From the NCBI GenBank assembly GCA_039720395.1, contig JBBPBK010000141.1:1-64000 (forward strand): a stretch of 64,000 bases of DNA, given 5' to 3'. The notes under the pieces were generated by a model. The model did not search any database and was not told the DNA's origin. It worked only from the letters and a program-made list of their open reading frames with translations. Made by a program: the position numbers and the translations under genes. Shown one piece after another: positions 24,320-36,179 of this stretch. The DNA is from Liquidambar formosana. Lineage: Eukaryota; Streptophyta; Magnoliopsida; Saxifragales; Altingiaceae. Position 1 is the first letter of the stretch. The number at the start of each line of letters is the position of its first letter.

Positions 24320-26893
24320 TTGAAGGCATTCTAGAATCCACAACTCAATTAGAATCGCCATTGGCTCATGGGTGCCTCACAACCCTACTTAGACACCCGT
24401 AGGAGTTCTATACACTCCAAAAAAAAGTACGACATGTCCTTGACTCCACGACATTTTCTAGACTCAATAAGAGTCGCTGTAGACTCGTTGCAGCCCCACA
24501 ACTCTTCCTAAACAACCGTAGGAGCCCTATACATCCAAAAATCCAAGGACGATTCTCAGAGTCCAAAACTCAATTAGAGTTGCCATAAACTTGTGGGAGC
24601 CTCACAGCGCTTCTTGCACACCCGTAGGAGCTCTGTACACTCCAAAAAACCATAGCAGGTACCCCAGATTCCACGGCATTCTCTAAACTAAATTGGAGTT
24701 GCCTTGGACTATTGTGAGGCTGAAACCGCTTCCAAGACAGCCGTAGGAGCTCTACACACTCCGAAAAATCCTAGAAGGGTTCCCAGGGTCAAAGACACTC
24801 TTTGGACCAAATTAGAGTCGCCTAAGACTCGAGGGACGCTCACAAGACTAGCTAGGCACCAATAGGCGCTCTATAGGCTACAAAAAAAAAAAAAAAAAAA
24901 AAAAAAATCCTTGAAGGCATTCTAGAATCCACAACTCAATTAGAATCGCCATTGGCTCATGGGTGCCTCACAACCCTACTTACACACCCGTAGGAGTTCT
25001 ATACACTCCAAAAAAAAGTACGACATGTCCTTGACTCCACGACATTTTCTAGACTCAATAAGAGTCGCTGTAGACTCGTTGCAGCCCCACAACTCTTCCT
25101 AAACAACCGTAGGAGCCCTATACATCCAAAAAGCCCCGAGGAGGAAGTACCCTTCTGTCCATGGCCCAGCTAGAGTCGCCGTGGACTCGTGTGAACCCCA
25201 CAACTCCTCTTTGACACCCGTGGGCGTTCTATAGACTCTAAAAATCGTAGGAGGTATCCTAGAGTCCATGAAACTCTCTAGACTAAATTAGAGTCGCCAT
25301 AGGCCCTTGAGAGGCTCACAAAACTTCCTAGACACTCGTAGGAGCTCTATACACTGCTAAAAACTCCAAGTACGATTCCCAGAGTCCACAACTCAATTAG
25401 AAGTCGCCATAAACTCGTGGGAGCCTCACAATGCTTCCAAGATAGCCGTAGGAGCTCTACACACACCGAAAAAATCCTAGGAGGATTCCCAGAGTCAATG
25501 ACACTCTCTGGCCTAAACTAGAGTCGCCATAGACTCGTGGGACCCCACAACACCTCTTAGACCCCTGTAAGCATTCTATACACTCTAGAAATTGAAGGAG
25601 GTATCCTAGAGCCCATGACGCTCTCTAGACTAAATTACGGTCGCCATAGGCACTTGAGGGGCTAACAAAACATCCTAGACACTCGTGGGAGCTCTATATT
25701 TTAAAAAATCCAAGGACGATTCCCAGTGTCCACAACTCAATTAGAGTCGCCATAAACTCGTGGGAGCCTCGCAACGCTTCTTACACACCCGTAGGAGCTC
25801 TACTCACTCAGAAAAACCGTAGGAGGTACCCCCAGAGTCCACAACATTCTCTAAACTCAATTAGAGTCGCCATAGACTATTGTGAGGCTGACACTGCTTC
25901 CAAGACAGCCGTAGGAGCTCTACGTGCTCCAAAAAGTCCAAGGACGATTCCCAGAGTCAATGACACTCTCTAGACTAAATTAAAGTCGCCTTAGACTCGT
26001 GGGACGCTCACAAGACTAGCTACACACCCATAGGACCTTTGTAGGCTCCAAAAAAAAAAAAAAAAAAATCCTTGGACGCATTCTAGCATCCACAACTCAA
26101 TAAGAGTCGCCATAGGCTCATGGGGGCCTCACAACGCCACTTAGACACCCGTAGGAGCTCTTTACACTCCAAAAAAAAAAAAAAAAAAAAACCGACATGT
26201 CCTTGAGTCCCCGACACCTTCTAGACTCAGTCAAAGTCGCTCTAGACTCGTCGTTGCCTCACAACGCTTCTTAAACAACCGTAGAAGCGCTATACATTCA
26301 AAAAATCCCGATGAATAAGTATCCTTCCGTCCACGGCCCAACTAGAGTCGTTGTAGACTCGTGTGAGCCCCACAACACCTCTTAGACACCCGTAGGTATT
26401 CTATACACACTTAAAATCGTAGGAGGTATCCTAGGGCCCATAACGCTCTCTAGACTAAATTAGAGTCGCCATAGGCCCTTGAGAGGCTCACAAAACTTCC
26501 TAGATACTCGTAGGGGATCTATACACTTTAAAAAATCCAAGGACGATTCTCAGAGTCCAAAACTCAATTAGAGTTGCCATAAACTTGTGGGAGCCTCACA
26601 GCGCTTCTTGCACACCCGTAGGAGCTCTGTACACTCCAAAAATCCATAGCAGGTACCCCAGATTCCACGGCATTCTCTAAACTAAATTGGAGTTGCCTTG
26701 GACTATTGTGAGGCTGACACCGCTTCCAAGACAGCCGTAGGAGCTCTACACACTCCGAAAAATCCTAGAAGGGTTCCCAGAGTCAAAGACACTCTCTGGA
26801 CCAAATTAGAGTCGCCTAAGACTCGAGGGACGCTCACAAGACTAGCTAGGCACCAATAGGAGCTCTATGGGCTCCCAACAAAAAAAAAAAAAA
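23606..26893. repeat. HOR unit 8, expanded by five monomers (3,288 bp)
   Basis: Monomers 1-8, then at about 24537-24541 the end of monomer 8 (CTATACATCCAAAA) continues as the end of monomer 20 (ATCCAAGGACGATTCTC). Monomers 21 and 22 and a mosaic 23/6 monomer follow, then a second monomer 7 at 24908 and standard order to 23. The excess of about 595 bp equals five monomers. Confidence 0.9.
24537..24907. repeat. Inserted segment: monomers 21, 22 and a 23/6 mosaic
   Basis: This stretch has C-block monomers placed between two B-block monomer-7 copies. The last monomer mixes C-block (TAAGACTCGAGG) and A-block (CTCTTTGG, GGCGCTC, GGCTAC) variants, which indicates an exchange or conversion tract inside one monomer. 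Confidence 0.82.
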
Positions 26894-27573
26894 TCCTTGA
26901 AGGCATTCCAGAATCCACAACTCAATTAGAATCGCCATAGGCTCATGGGAGCCTCACAACCCTACTTAGACACCCATAGGTGTTCTATACATTCCAAAAA
27001 ACAAATACGAGATGTCCTTGAGTCCACGACACTTTCTAGACTCAATAAGAGTCACTGTAGACTCGTTACAGTTTCCCAACTCTTCGTAAACAACCGTAGG
27101 AGCCCTATATATCCAAAAAGCCCCGAGGAGGAAGTACCCTTCTGTCCGTGGCCCAGCTAGAGTCGCCGTGGACTCGTGTGAACCCCACAACTCCTCTTTG
27201 AAACCCGTGGGCGTTCTATACACTCTAAAAATCGTAGGAGGTATCCTAGAGTCCATGAAACTCTCCAGACTAAATTAGAGTCGCCATAGGCCCTTGAGAG
27301 GCTCACAAAACTTCCTAGACACTCGTAGGAGCTCTATACACGATAAAAAAATCCAAGGATGATTCCCAGAGTCCACAACTCAATTAGAAGTCGCCATAAA
27401 CTCGTGGTAGCCTCACAATGCTTCTATGAAAGCCGAAGGAGCTCTACACACTTCGAGAAATCTTAGAAGGATTCCCAGAGTCAAAGACACTCTTTGGACC
27501 AAATTAGAGTCGCCTAAGATTCGAGGGACGCTCACAAGACTAGCTAGGCACCAATAGGCGCTCTATAGGCTAC

Positions 27574-27605
<32 letters not shown>

Positions 27606-29586
27606 TTGAAGGCATTCTAGAATCCACAACTCAATTAGAATCGCCATTGGCTCATGGGTGCCTCACAACCCTACTTAGACACCCGTAGGAGTTCTATACA
27701 CTCCAAAAAAAAGTACGACATGTCCTTGACTCCACGACATTTTCTAGACTCAATAAGAGTCGCTGTAGACTCGTTGCAGCCCCACAACTCTTCCTAAACA
27801 ACCGTAGGAGCCCTATACATCCAAAAAGCCCCGAGGAGGAAGTACCCTTCTGTCCATGGCCCAGCTAGAGTCGCCGTGGACTCGTGTGAACCCCACAACT
27901 CCTCTTTGACACCCGTGGGCGTTCTATAGACTCTAAAAATCGTAGGAGGTATCCTAGAGTCCATGAAACTCTCTAGACTAAATTAGAGTCGCCATAGGCC
28001 CTTGAGAGGCTCACAAAACTTCCTAGACACTCGTAGGAGCTCTATACACGCTAAAAACTCCAAGTACGATTCCCAGAGTCCACAACTCAATTAGAAGTCG
28101 CCATAAACTCGTGGGAGCCTCACAATGCTTCCAAGATAGCCGTAGGAGCTCTACACACACCGAAAAAATCCTAGGAGGATTCCCAGAGTCAATGACACTC
28201 TCTGGCCTAAACTAGAGTCGCCATAGACTCGTGGGACCCCACAACACCTCTTAGACCCCTGTAAGCATTCTATACACTCTAGAAATTGAAGGAGGTATCC
28301 TAGAGCCCATGACGCTCTCTAGACTAAATTACGGTCGCCATAGGCCCTTGAGGGGCTAACAAAACATCCTAGACACTCGTGGGAGCTCTATATTTTAAAA
28401 AATCCAAGGACGATTCCCAGTGTCCACAACTCAATTAGAGTCGCCATAAACTCGTGGGAGCCTCGCAACGCTTCTTACACACCCGTAGGAGCTCTACTCA
28501 CTCAGAAAAACCGTAGGAGGTACCCCCAGAGTCCACAACATTCTCTAAACTCAATTAGAGTCGCCATAGACTATTGTGAGGCTGACACTGCTTCCAAGAC
28601 AGCCGTAGGAGCTCTACGTGCTCCAAAAAGTCCAAGGACGATTCCCAGAGTCAATGACACTCTCTAGACTAAATTAAAGTCGCCTTAGACTCGTGGGACG
28701 CTCACAAGACTAGCTACACACCCATAGGACCTTTGTAGGCTCCAAAAAAAAAAAAAAAAAATCCTTGGACGCATTCTAGCATCCACAACTCAATAAGAGT
28801 CGCCATAGGCTCATGGGGGCCTCACAACGCCACTTAGACACCCGTAGGAGCTCTTTACACTCCAAAAAAAAAAAAAAAAAAAAACCGACATGTCCTTGAG
28901 TCCCCGACACCTTCTAGACTCAGTCAAAGTCGCTCTAGACTCGTCGTTGCCTCACAACGCTTCTTAAACAACCGTAGAAGCGCTATACATTCAAAAAATC
29001 CCGATGAATAAGTATCCTTCCGTCCACGGCCCAACTAGAGTCGTTGTAGACTCGTGTGAGCCCCACAACACCTCTTAGACACCCGTAGGTATTCTATACA
29101 CACTTAAAATCGTAGGAGGTATCCTAGGGCCCATAACGCTCTCTAGACTAAATTAGAGTCGCCATAGGTCCTTGAGAGGCTCACAAAACTTCCTAGATAC
29201 TCGTAGGGGATCTATACACTTTAAAAAATCCAAGGACGATTCTCAGAGTCCAAAACTCAATTAGAGTTGCCATAAACTTGTGGGAGCCTCACAGCGCTTC
29301 TTGCACACCCGTAGGAGCTCTGTACACTCCAAAAATCCATAGCAGGTACCCCAGATTCCACGGCATTCTCTAAACTAAATTGGAGTTGCCTTGGACTATT
29401 GTGAGGCTGACACCGCTTCCAAGACAGCCGTAGGAGCTCTACACACTCCGAAAAATCCTAGAAGGGTTCCCAGAGTCAAAGACACTCTCTGGACCAAATT
29501 AGAGTCGCCTAAGACTCGAGGGACGCTCACAAGACTAGCTAGGCACCAATAGGAGCTCTATAGGGCTCCCAACAAAAAAAAAAAAA
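26894..29586. repeat. HOR unit 9, complete 23-mer (2,693 bp)
   Basis: Standard order, with a 29-base A-tract after monomer 6. It shares the CCTCGCAACG (near 28463) and GACACTGCTTCC (near 28586) variants with unit 8, so these two are close relatives. Confidence 0.93.
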
Positions 29587-32278
29587 TCCTTGAAGGCATT
29601 CCAGAATCCACAACTCAATTAGAATCGCCATAGGCTCATGGGAGCCTCACAACCCTACTTAGACACCCATAGGTGTTCTATACATTCCAAAAAACAAATA
29701 CGAGATGTCCTTGAGTCCACGACACTTTCTAGACTCAATAAGAGTCACTGTAGACTCGTTACAGTTTCCCAACTCTTCGTAAACAACCGTAGGAGCCCTA
29801 TATATCCAAAAAGCCCCGAGGAGGAAGTACCCTTCTGTCCGTGGCCCAGCTAGAGTCGCCGTGGACTCGTGTGAACCCCACAACTCCTCTTTGAAACCCG
29901 TGGGCGTTCTATACACTCTAAAAATCGTAGGAGGTATCCTAGAGTCCATGAAACTCTCCAGACTAAATTAGAGTCGCCATAGGCCCTTGAGAGGCTCACA
30001 AAACTTCCTAGACACTCGTAGGAGCTCTATACACGATAAAAAAATCCAAGGATGATTCCCAGAGTCCACAACTCAATTAGAAGTCGCCATAAACTCGTGG
30101 TAGCCTCACAATGCTTCTATGAAAGCCGAAGGAGCTCTACACACTTCGAGAAATCTTAGAAGGATTCCCAGAGTCAAAGACACTCTTTGGACCAAATTAG
30201 AGTCGCCTAAGATTCGAGGGACGCTCACAAGACTAGCTAGGCACCAATAGGCGCTCTATAGGCTACAAAAAAAAAAAAAAAAAAAAAAAAAAATCCTTGA
30301 AGGCATTCTAGAATCCACAACTCAATTAGAATCGCCATTGGCTCATGGGTGCCTCACAACCCTACTTACACACCCGTAGGAGTTCTATACACTCCAAAAA
30401 AAAGTACGACATGTCCTTGACTCCACGACATTTTCTAGACTCAATAAGAGTCGCTGTAGACTCGTTGCAGCCCCACAACTCTTCCTAAACAACCGTAGGA
30501 GCCCTATACATCCAAAAAGCCCCGAGGAGGAAGTACCCTTCTGTCCATGGCCCAGCTAGAGTCGCCGTGGACTCGTGTGAACCCCACAACTCCTCTTTGA
30601 CACCCGTGGGCGTTCTATAGACTCTAAAAATCGTAGGAGGTATCCTAGAGTCCATGAAACTCTCTAGACTAAATTAGAGTCGCCATAGGCCCTTGAGAGG
30701 CTCACAAAACTTCCTAGACACTCGTAGGAGCTCTATACACTGCTAAAAAATCCAAGGACGATTCCCAGAGTCCACAACTCAATTAGAAGTCGCCATAAAC
30801 TCGTGGGAGCCTCACAATGCTTCCAAGATAGCCGTAGGAGCTCTACACACACCGAAAAAATCCTAGGAGGATTCCCAGAGTCAATGACACTCTCTGGCCT
30901 AAACTAGAGTCGCCATAGACTCGTGGGACCCCACAACACCTCTTAGACCCCTGTAAGCATTCTATACACTCTAGAAATTGAAGGAGGTATCCTAGAGCCC
31001 ATGACGCTCTCTAGACTAAATTACGGTCGCCATAGGCACTTGAGGGGCTAACAAAACATCCTAGACACTCGTGGGAGCTCTATATTTTAAAAAATCCAAG
31101 GACGATTCCCAGTGTCCACAACTCAATTAGAGTCGCCATAAACTCGTGGGAGCCTCACAACGCTTCTTACACACCCGTAGGAGCTCTACTCACTCAGAAA
31201 AACCGTAGGAGGTACCCCCAGAGTCCACAACATTCTCTAAACTCAATTAGAGTCGCCATAGACTATTGTGAGGCTGACACCGCTTCCAAGACAGCCGTAG
31301 GAGCTCTACGTGCTCCAAAAAGTCCAAGGACGATTCCCAGAGTCAATGACACTCTCTAGACTAAATTAAAGTCGCCTTAGACTCGTGGGACGCTCACAAG
31401 ACTAGCTACACACCCATAGGACCTTTGTAGGCTCCAAAAAAAAAAAAAAAAAATCCTTGGACGCATTCTAGCATCCACAACTCAATAAGAGTCGCCATAG
31501 GCTCATGGGGGCCTCACAACGCCACTTAGACACCCGTAGGAGCTCTTTACACTCCAAAAAAAAAAAAAAAAAAAAACCGACATGTCCTTGAGTCCCCGAC
31601 ACCTTCTAGACTCAGTCAAAGTCGCTCTAGACTCGTCGTTGCCTCACAACGCTTCTTAAACAACCGTAGAAGCGCTATACATTCAAAAAATCCCGATGAA
31701 TAAGTATCCTTCCGTCCACGGCCCAACTAGAGTCGTTGTAGACTCGTGTGAGCCCCACAACACCTCTTAGACACCCGTAGGTATTCTATACACACTTAAA
31801 ATCGTAGGAGGTATCCTAGGGCCCATAACGCTCTCTAGACTAAATTAGAGTCGCCATAGGCCCTTGAGAGGCTCACAAAACTTCCTAGATACTCGTAGGG
31901 GATCTATACACTTTAAAAAATCCAAGGACGATTCTCAGAGTCCAAAACTCAATTAGAGTTGCCATAAACTTGTGGGAGCCTCACAGCGCTTCTTGCACAC
32001 CCGTAGGAGCTCTGTACACTCCAAAAATCCATAGCAGGTACCCCAGATTCCACGGCATTCTCTAAACTAAATTGGAGTTGCCTTGGACTATTGTGAGGCT
32101 GACACCGCTTCCAAGACAGCCGTAGGAGCTCTACACACTCCGAAAAATCCTAGAAGGGTTCCCAGAGTCAAAGACACTCTCTGGACCAAATTAGAGTCGC
32201 CTAAGACTCGAGGGACGCTCACAAGACTAGCTAGGCACCAATAGGAGCTCTATGGGCTCCCAACAAAAAAAAAAAAAA
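29587..32278. repeat. HOR unit 10, complete 23-mer (2,692 bp)
   Basis: Standard order, with a 27-base A-tract after monomer 6. Monomer 10 ends CACTGCTAAAAAATCC near 30739. The CACTGCTA insertion is shared with unit 8 (near 25352). Confidence 0.93.
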
Positions 32279-34965
32279 TCCTTGAAGGCATTCCAGAATC
32301 CACAACTCAATTAGAATCGCCATAGGCTCATGGGAGCCTCACAACCCTACTTAGACACCCATAGGTGTTCTATACATTCCAAAAAACAAATACGAGATGT
32401 CCTTGAGTCCACGACACTTTCTAGACTCAATAAGAGTCACTGTAGACTCGTTACAGTTTCCCAACTCTTCGTAAACAACCGTAGGAGCCCTATATATCCA
32501 AAAAGCCCCGAGGAGGAAGTACCCTTCTGTCCGTGGCCCAGCTAGAGTCGCCGTGGACTCGTGTGAACCCCACAACTCCTCTTTGAAACCCGTGGGCGTT
32601 CTATACACTCTAAAAATCGTAGGAGGTATCCTAGAGTCCATGAAACTCTCCAGACTAAATTAGAGTCGCCATAGGCCCTTGAGAGGCTCACAAAACTTCC
32701 TAGACACTCGTAGGAGCTCTATACACGATAAAAAATCCAAGGATGATTCCCAGAGTCCACAACTCAATTAGAAGTCGCCATAAACTCGTGGTAGCCTCAC
32801 AATGCTTCTATGAAAGCCGAAGGAGCTCTACACACTTCGAGAAATCTTAGAAGGATTCCCAGAGTCAAAGACACTCTTTGGACCAAATTAGAGTCGCCTA
32901 AGATTCGAGGGACGCTCACAAGACTAGCTAGGCACCAATAGGCGCTCTATAGGCTACAAAAAAAAAAAAAAAAAAAAAAAAAATCCTTGAAGGCATTCTA
33001 GAATCCACAACTCAATTAGAATCGCCATTGGCTCATGGGTGCCTCACAACCCTACTTACACACCCGTAGGAGTTCTATACACTCCAAAAAAAAGTACGAC
33101 ATGTCCTTGACTCCACGACACTTTCTAGACTCAATAAGAGTCGCTGTAGACTCGTTGCAGCCCCACAACTCTTCCTAAACAACCGTAGGAGCCCTATACA
33201 TCCAAAAAGCCCCGAGGAGGAAGTACCCTTCTGTCCATGGCCCAGCTAGAGTCGCCGTGGACTCGTGTGAACCCCACAACTCCTCTTTGACACCCGTGGG
33301 CGTTCTATAGACTCTAAAAATCGTAGGAGGTATCCTAGAGTCCATGAAACTCTCTAGACTAAATTAGAGTCGCCATAGGCCCTTGAGAGGCTCACAAAAC
33401 TTCCTAGACACTCGTAGGAGCTCTATACACGCTAAAAACTCCAAGGACGATTCCCAGAGTCCACAACTCAATTAGAAGTCGCCATAAACTCGTGGGAGCC
33501 TCACAATGCTTCCAAGATAGCCGTAGGAGCTCTACACACACCGAAAAAATCCTAGGAGGATTCCCAGAGTCAATGACACTCTCTGGCCTAAACTAGAGTC
33601 GCCATAGACTCGTGGGACCCCACAACACCTCTTAGACCCCTGTAAGCATTCTATACACTCTAGAAATTGAAGGAGGTATCCTAGAGCCCATGACGCTCTC
33701 TAGACTAAATTACGGTCGCCATAGGACCTTGAGGGGCTTACAAAACATCCTAGACACTCGTGGGAGCTCTATATTTTAAAAAATCCAAGGACGATTCCCA
33801 GTGTCCACAACTCAATTAGAGTCGCCATAAACTCGTGGGAGCCTCACAACGCTTCTTACACACCCGTAGGAGCTCTACTCACTCAGAAAAACCGTAGGAG
33901 GTACCCCCAGAGTCCACGACATTCTCTAAACTCAATTAGAGTCGCCATAGACTATTGTGAGGCTGACACCGCTTCCAAGACAGCCGTAGGAGCTCTACGT
34001 GCTCCAAAAAGTCCAAGGACGATTCCAAGAGTCAACGACACTTTCTAGACTAAATTAAAGTCGCCTTAGACTCGTGGGACGCTCACAAGACTAGCTACAC
34101 ACCCATAGGACCTTTGTAGGCTCCAAAAAAAAAAAAAAAAATCCTTGGACGCATTCTAGCATGCACAACTCAATAAGAGCCGCCATAGGCTCATGGGGGC
34201 CTCACAACGCCACTTAGACACCCGTAGGAGCTCTTTACACTCCAAAAAAAAAAAAAAAAAAACAGAGATGTCCTTGAGTCCCCGACACCTTCTAGACTCA
34301 GTCAAAGTCACTCTAGACTCGTCGTTGCCTCACAACGCTTCTTAAACAACCGTAGAAGCGCTATACATTCAAAAAATCCCGATGAATAAGTATCCTTCCG
34401 TCCACGGCCCAACTAGAGTCGTTGTAGACTCGTGTGAGCCCCACAACACCTCTTAGACACCCGTAGGTATTCTATACACACTTAAAATCGTAGGAGGTAT
34501 CCTAGGGCCCATAACGCTCTCTAGACTAAATTAGAGTCGCCATAGGCCCTTGAGAGGCTCACAAAACTTCCTAGATACTCGTAGGGGATCTATACACTTT
34601 AAAAAATCCAAGGACGATTCTCAGAGTCCAAAACTCAATTAGAGTTGCCATAAACTTGTGGGAGCCTCACAGCGCTTCTTGCACACCCGTAGGAGCTCTG
34701 TACACTCCAAAAAACCATAGCAGGTACCCCAGATTCCACGGCATTCTCTAAACTAAATTGGAGTTGCCTTAGACTATTGTGAGGCTGACACCGCTTCCAA
34801 GACAGCCGTAGGAGCTCTACACACTCCGAAAAATCCTAGAAGGGTTCCCAGAGTCAAAGACACTCTCTGGACCAAATTAGAGTCGCCTAAGACTCGAGGG
34901 ACGCTCACAAGACTAGCTAGGCACCAATAGGAGCTCTATAGGCTCCCAAAAAAAAAAAAAAAAAA
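32279..34965. repeat. HOR unit 11, last complete 23-mer (2,687 bp)
   Basis: Standard order, with a 26-base A-tract. It carries more private changes than units further left (for example CATGCACAACTC near 34161, AGAGCCGCC near 34178 and ACAGAGATG near 34262), in keeping with its place at the edge of the homogenised domain. Confidence 0.92.
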
Positions 34966-36036
34966 TCTTTGAAGGCATTCCAGAATCCACAACTCAATTA
35001 GAATCGCCATAGGTTCATGGGAGCCTCACAACCCTACTTAGACACCCATAGGTGTTCTATACATTCCAAAAAACAAATACGAGATGTCCTTGAGTCCACG
35101 ACACTTTCTAGACTCAATAAGAGTCACTGTAGACTCGTTGCAGCCCCCCAACTCTTCGTCAACAACCGTAGGAGCCCTATATATCCAAAAAGCCCCGGGG
35201 GGGAAGTACCCTTCTGTCCATGGCCCAGTTAGAGTCGCCGGGGACTCGTGTGAACCCCACAACTCCTCTTTGACACCCATAGGCATTCTATACACTCTAA
35301 AAATCGTAGGAGGTATCCTAGACTCCATGAAACTCTCTAGACTAAATTGTAGTCGCCATAGGACCTTGAGAGGCTCACAAAACTTCCTAGACACTCGTAG
35401 GAGCTTTATACACGCCAAAAAATCCAAGGACGATTCCCAGAGTCCACAACTCAATTAGAAGTCGCCATAAACTCGTGGGAGCCTCATAATGCTTCCAAGA
35501 CAGCCCTAGGAGCTCTACGCGCACCGAAAATTCCTTGGAGGATTCCCAGAGTCAATGACACTCTCTGGCCTAAATTAGAGTCGCCATAGACTCATGGGAC
35601 CCCCAACACCTCTTAGACCCCCGTACACATTCTACACACTCTACAAATCGTAGCAAGTATCCCAGAGCCCATGATGCTCTCTAGACTAAATTAGAGTTGC
35701 CATAGGCCCTTGAGAAGCTCACAAAACTTCCTAGACACTCGTAGGAGCTCTATATTTTAAAAAATCCAAGGACAATTCCCAGTGTCCACAACTCAATTAG
35801 AGTCGCCATAAACTCCTGGGAGCCTCACAACGCTTCTTACACACCTGTAGGAGCTCTATACACTCAGAAAAACCATAGGAGGTACCCCAGAGTCCACGAT
35901 AGTCCCTAAGCTCAAGTAGAGTCGCCATAGACTATTGTGAGGCTGACACCGCTTCCAAGACAGCCGTAGGAGCTCTACGTGCCCCAAAAAGTCCTAGGAG
36001 GATTCCCAGAGTCAACGACACTCTCTAGACTAAATT
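34966..36036. repeat. Block B at the array boundary, interrupted by LINE 2
   Basis: Starts like monomers 1-2 of the left array, then from about 35130 takes on right-array variants (TTGCAGCCCCCC, CCGGGGGGGAAG, CATAGGCATTC). Types a-b-c-d-e-f-d-e-g and part of h; the rest of h follows LINE 2. A full A block is not present. This is where the 23-mer pattern ends. Confidence 0.85.
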
Positions 36037-36051
36037 AAAGTCGCCTTTGAC
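36037..36051 (+). repeat. LINE 2 left target-site duplication
   Basis: AAAGTCGCCTTTGAC, 15 bp, exactly repeated at 37831-37845. Other h monomers read CCTTAGAC, so both copies carry the same private variant, which confirms duplication at insertion. Confidence 0.93.
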
Positions 36052-36179
36052 GGACAAGTAGTTGCACGATGCTAGAAGATAGAGAGAAATGCTCTGGATC
36101 TGGCTCCCTACTATGTTGACTTTTTCTCTTCGATCCGATCTCTGCCTTCCATCTTTTATTACTGTTGTGTACTCTTTTG

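Larger units (their letters stand above)
1..34965. repeat. Homogenised satellite array, 23-monomer higher-order repeat (about 2,693 bp)
   Basis: Tandem array of monomers averaging 117 bp, in which every 23rd monomer is nearly identical. Successive unit starts (first base of the type-a monomer with GCATTCCAG) lie at 3502, 6199, 8894, 11584, 14278, 16266, 18961, 23606, 26894, 29587, 32279 and 34966. Spacings are therefore 2687-2697 bp except for three rearranged units. Copies differ mainly in A-tract length and scattered single bases, while monomers within a unit are clearly diverged from each other. This is the usual signature of recent array amplification by unequal exchange. Interrupted by LINE 1. 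No coding content is supported. Confidence 0.95.

Noticed and set aside
35038..35458. Longer opposing open frames of 138 and 124 codons at the array boundary
   Set aside because: Same satellite sequence. The length comes from local substitutions that remove stops on both strands at once, not from selection.
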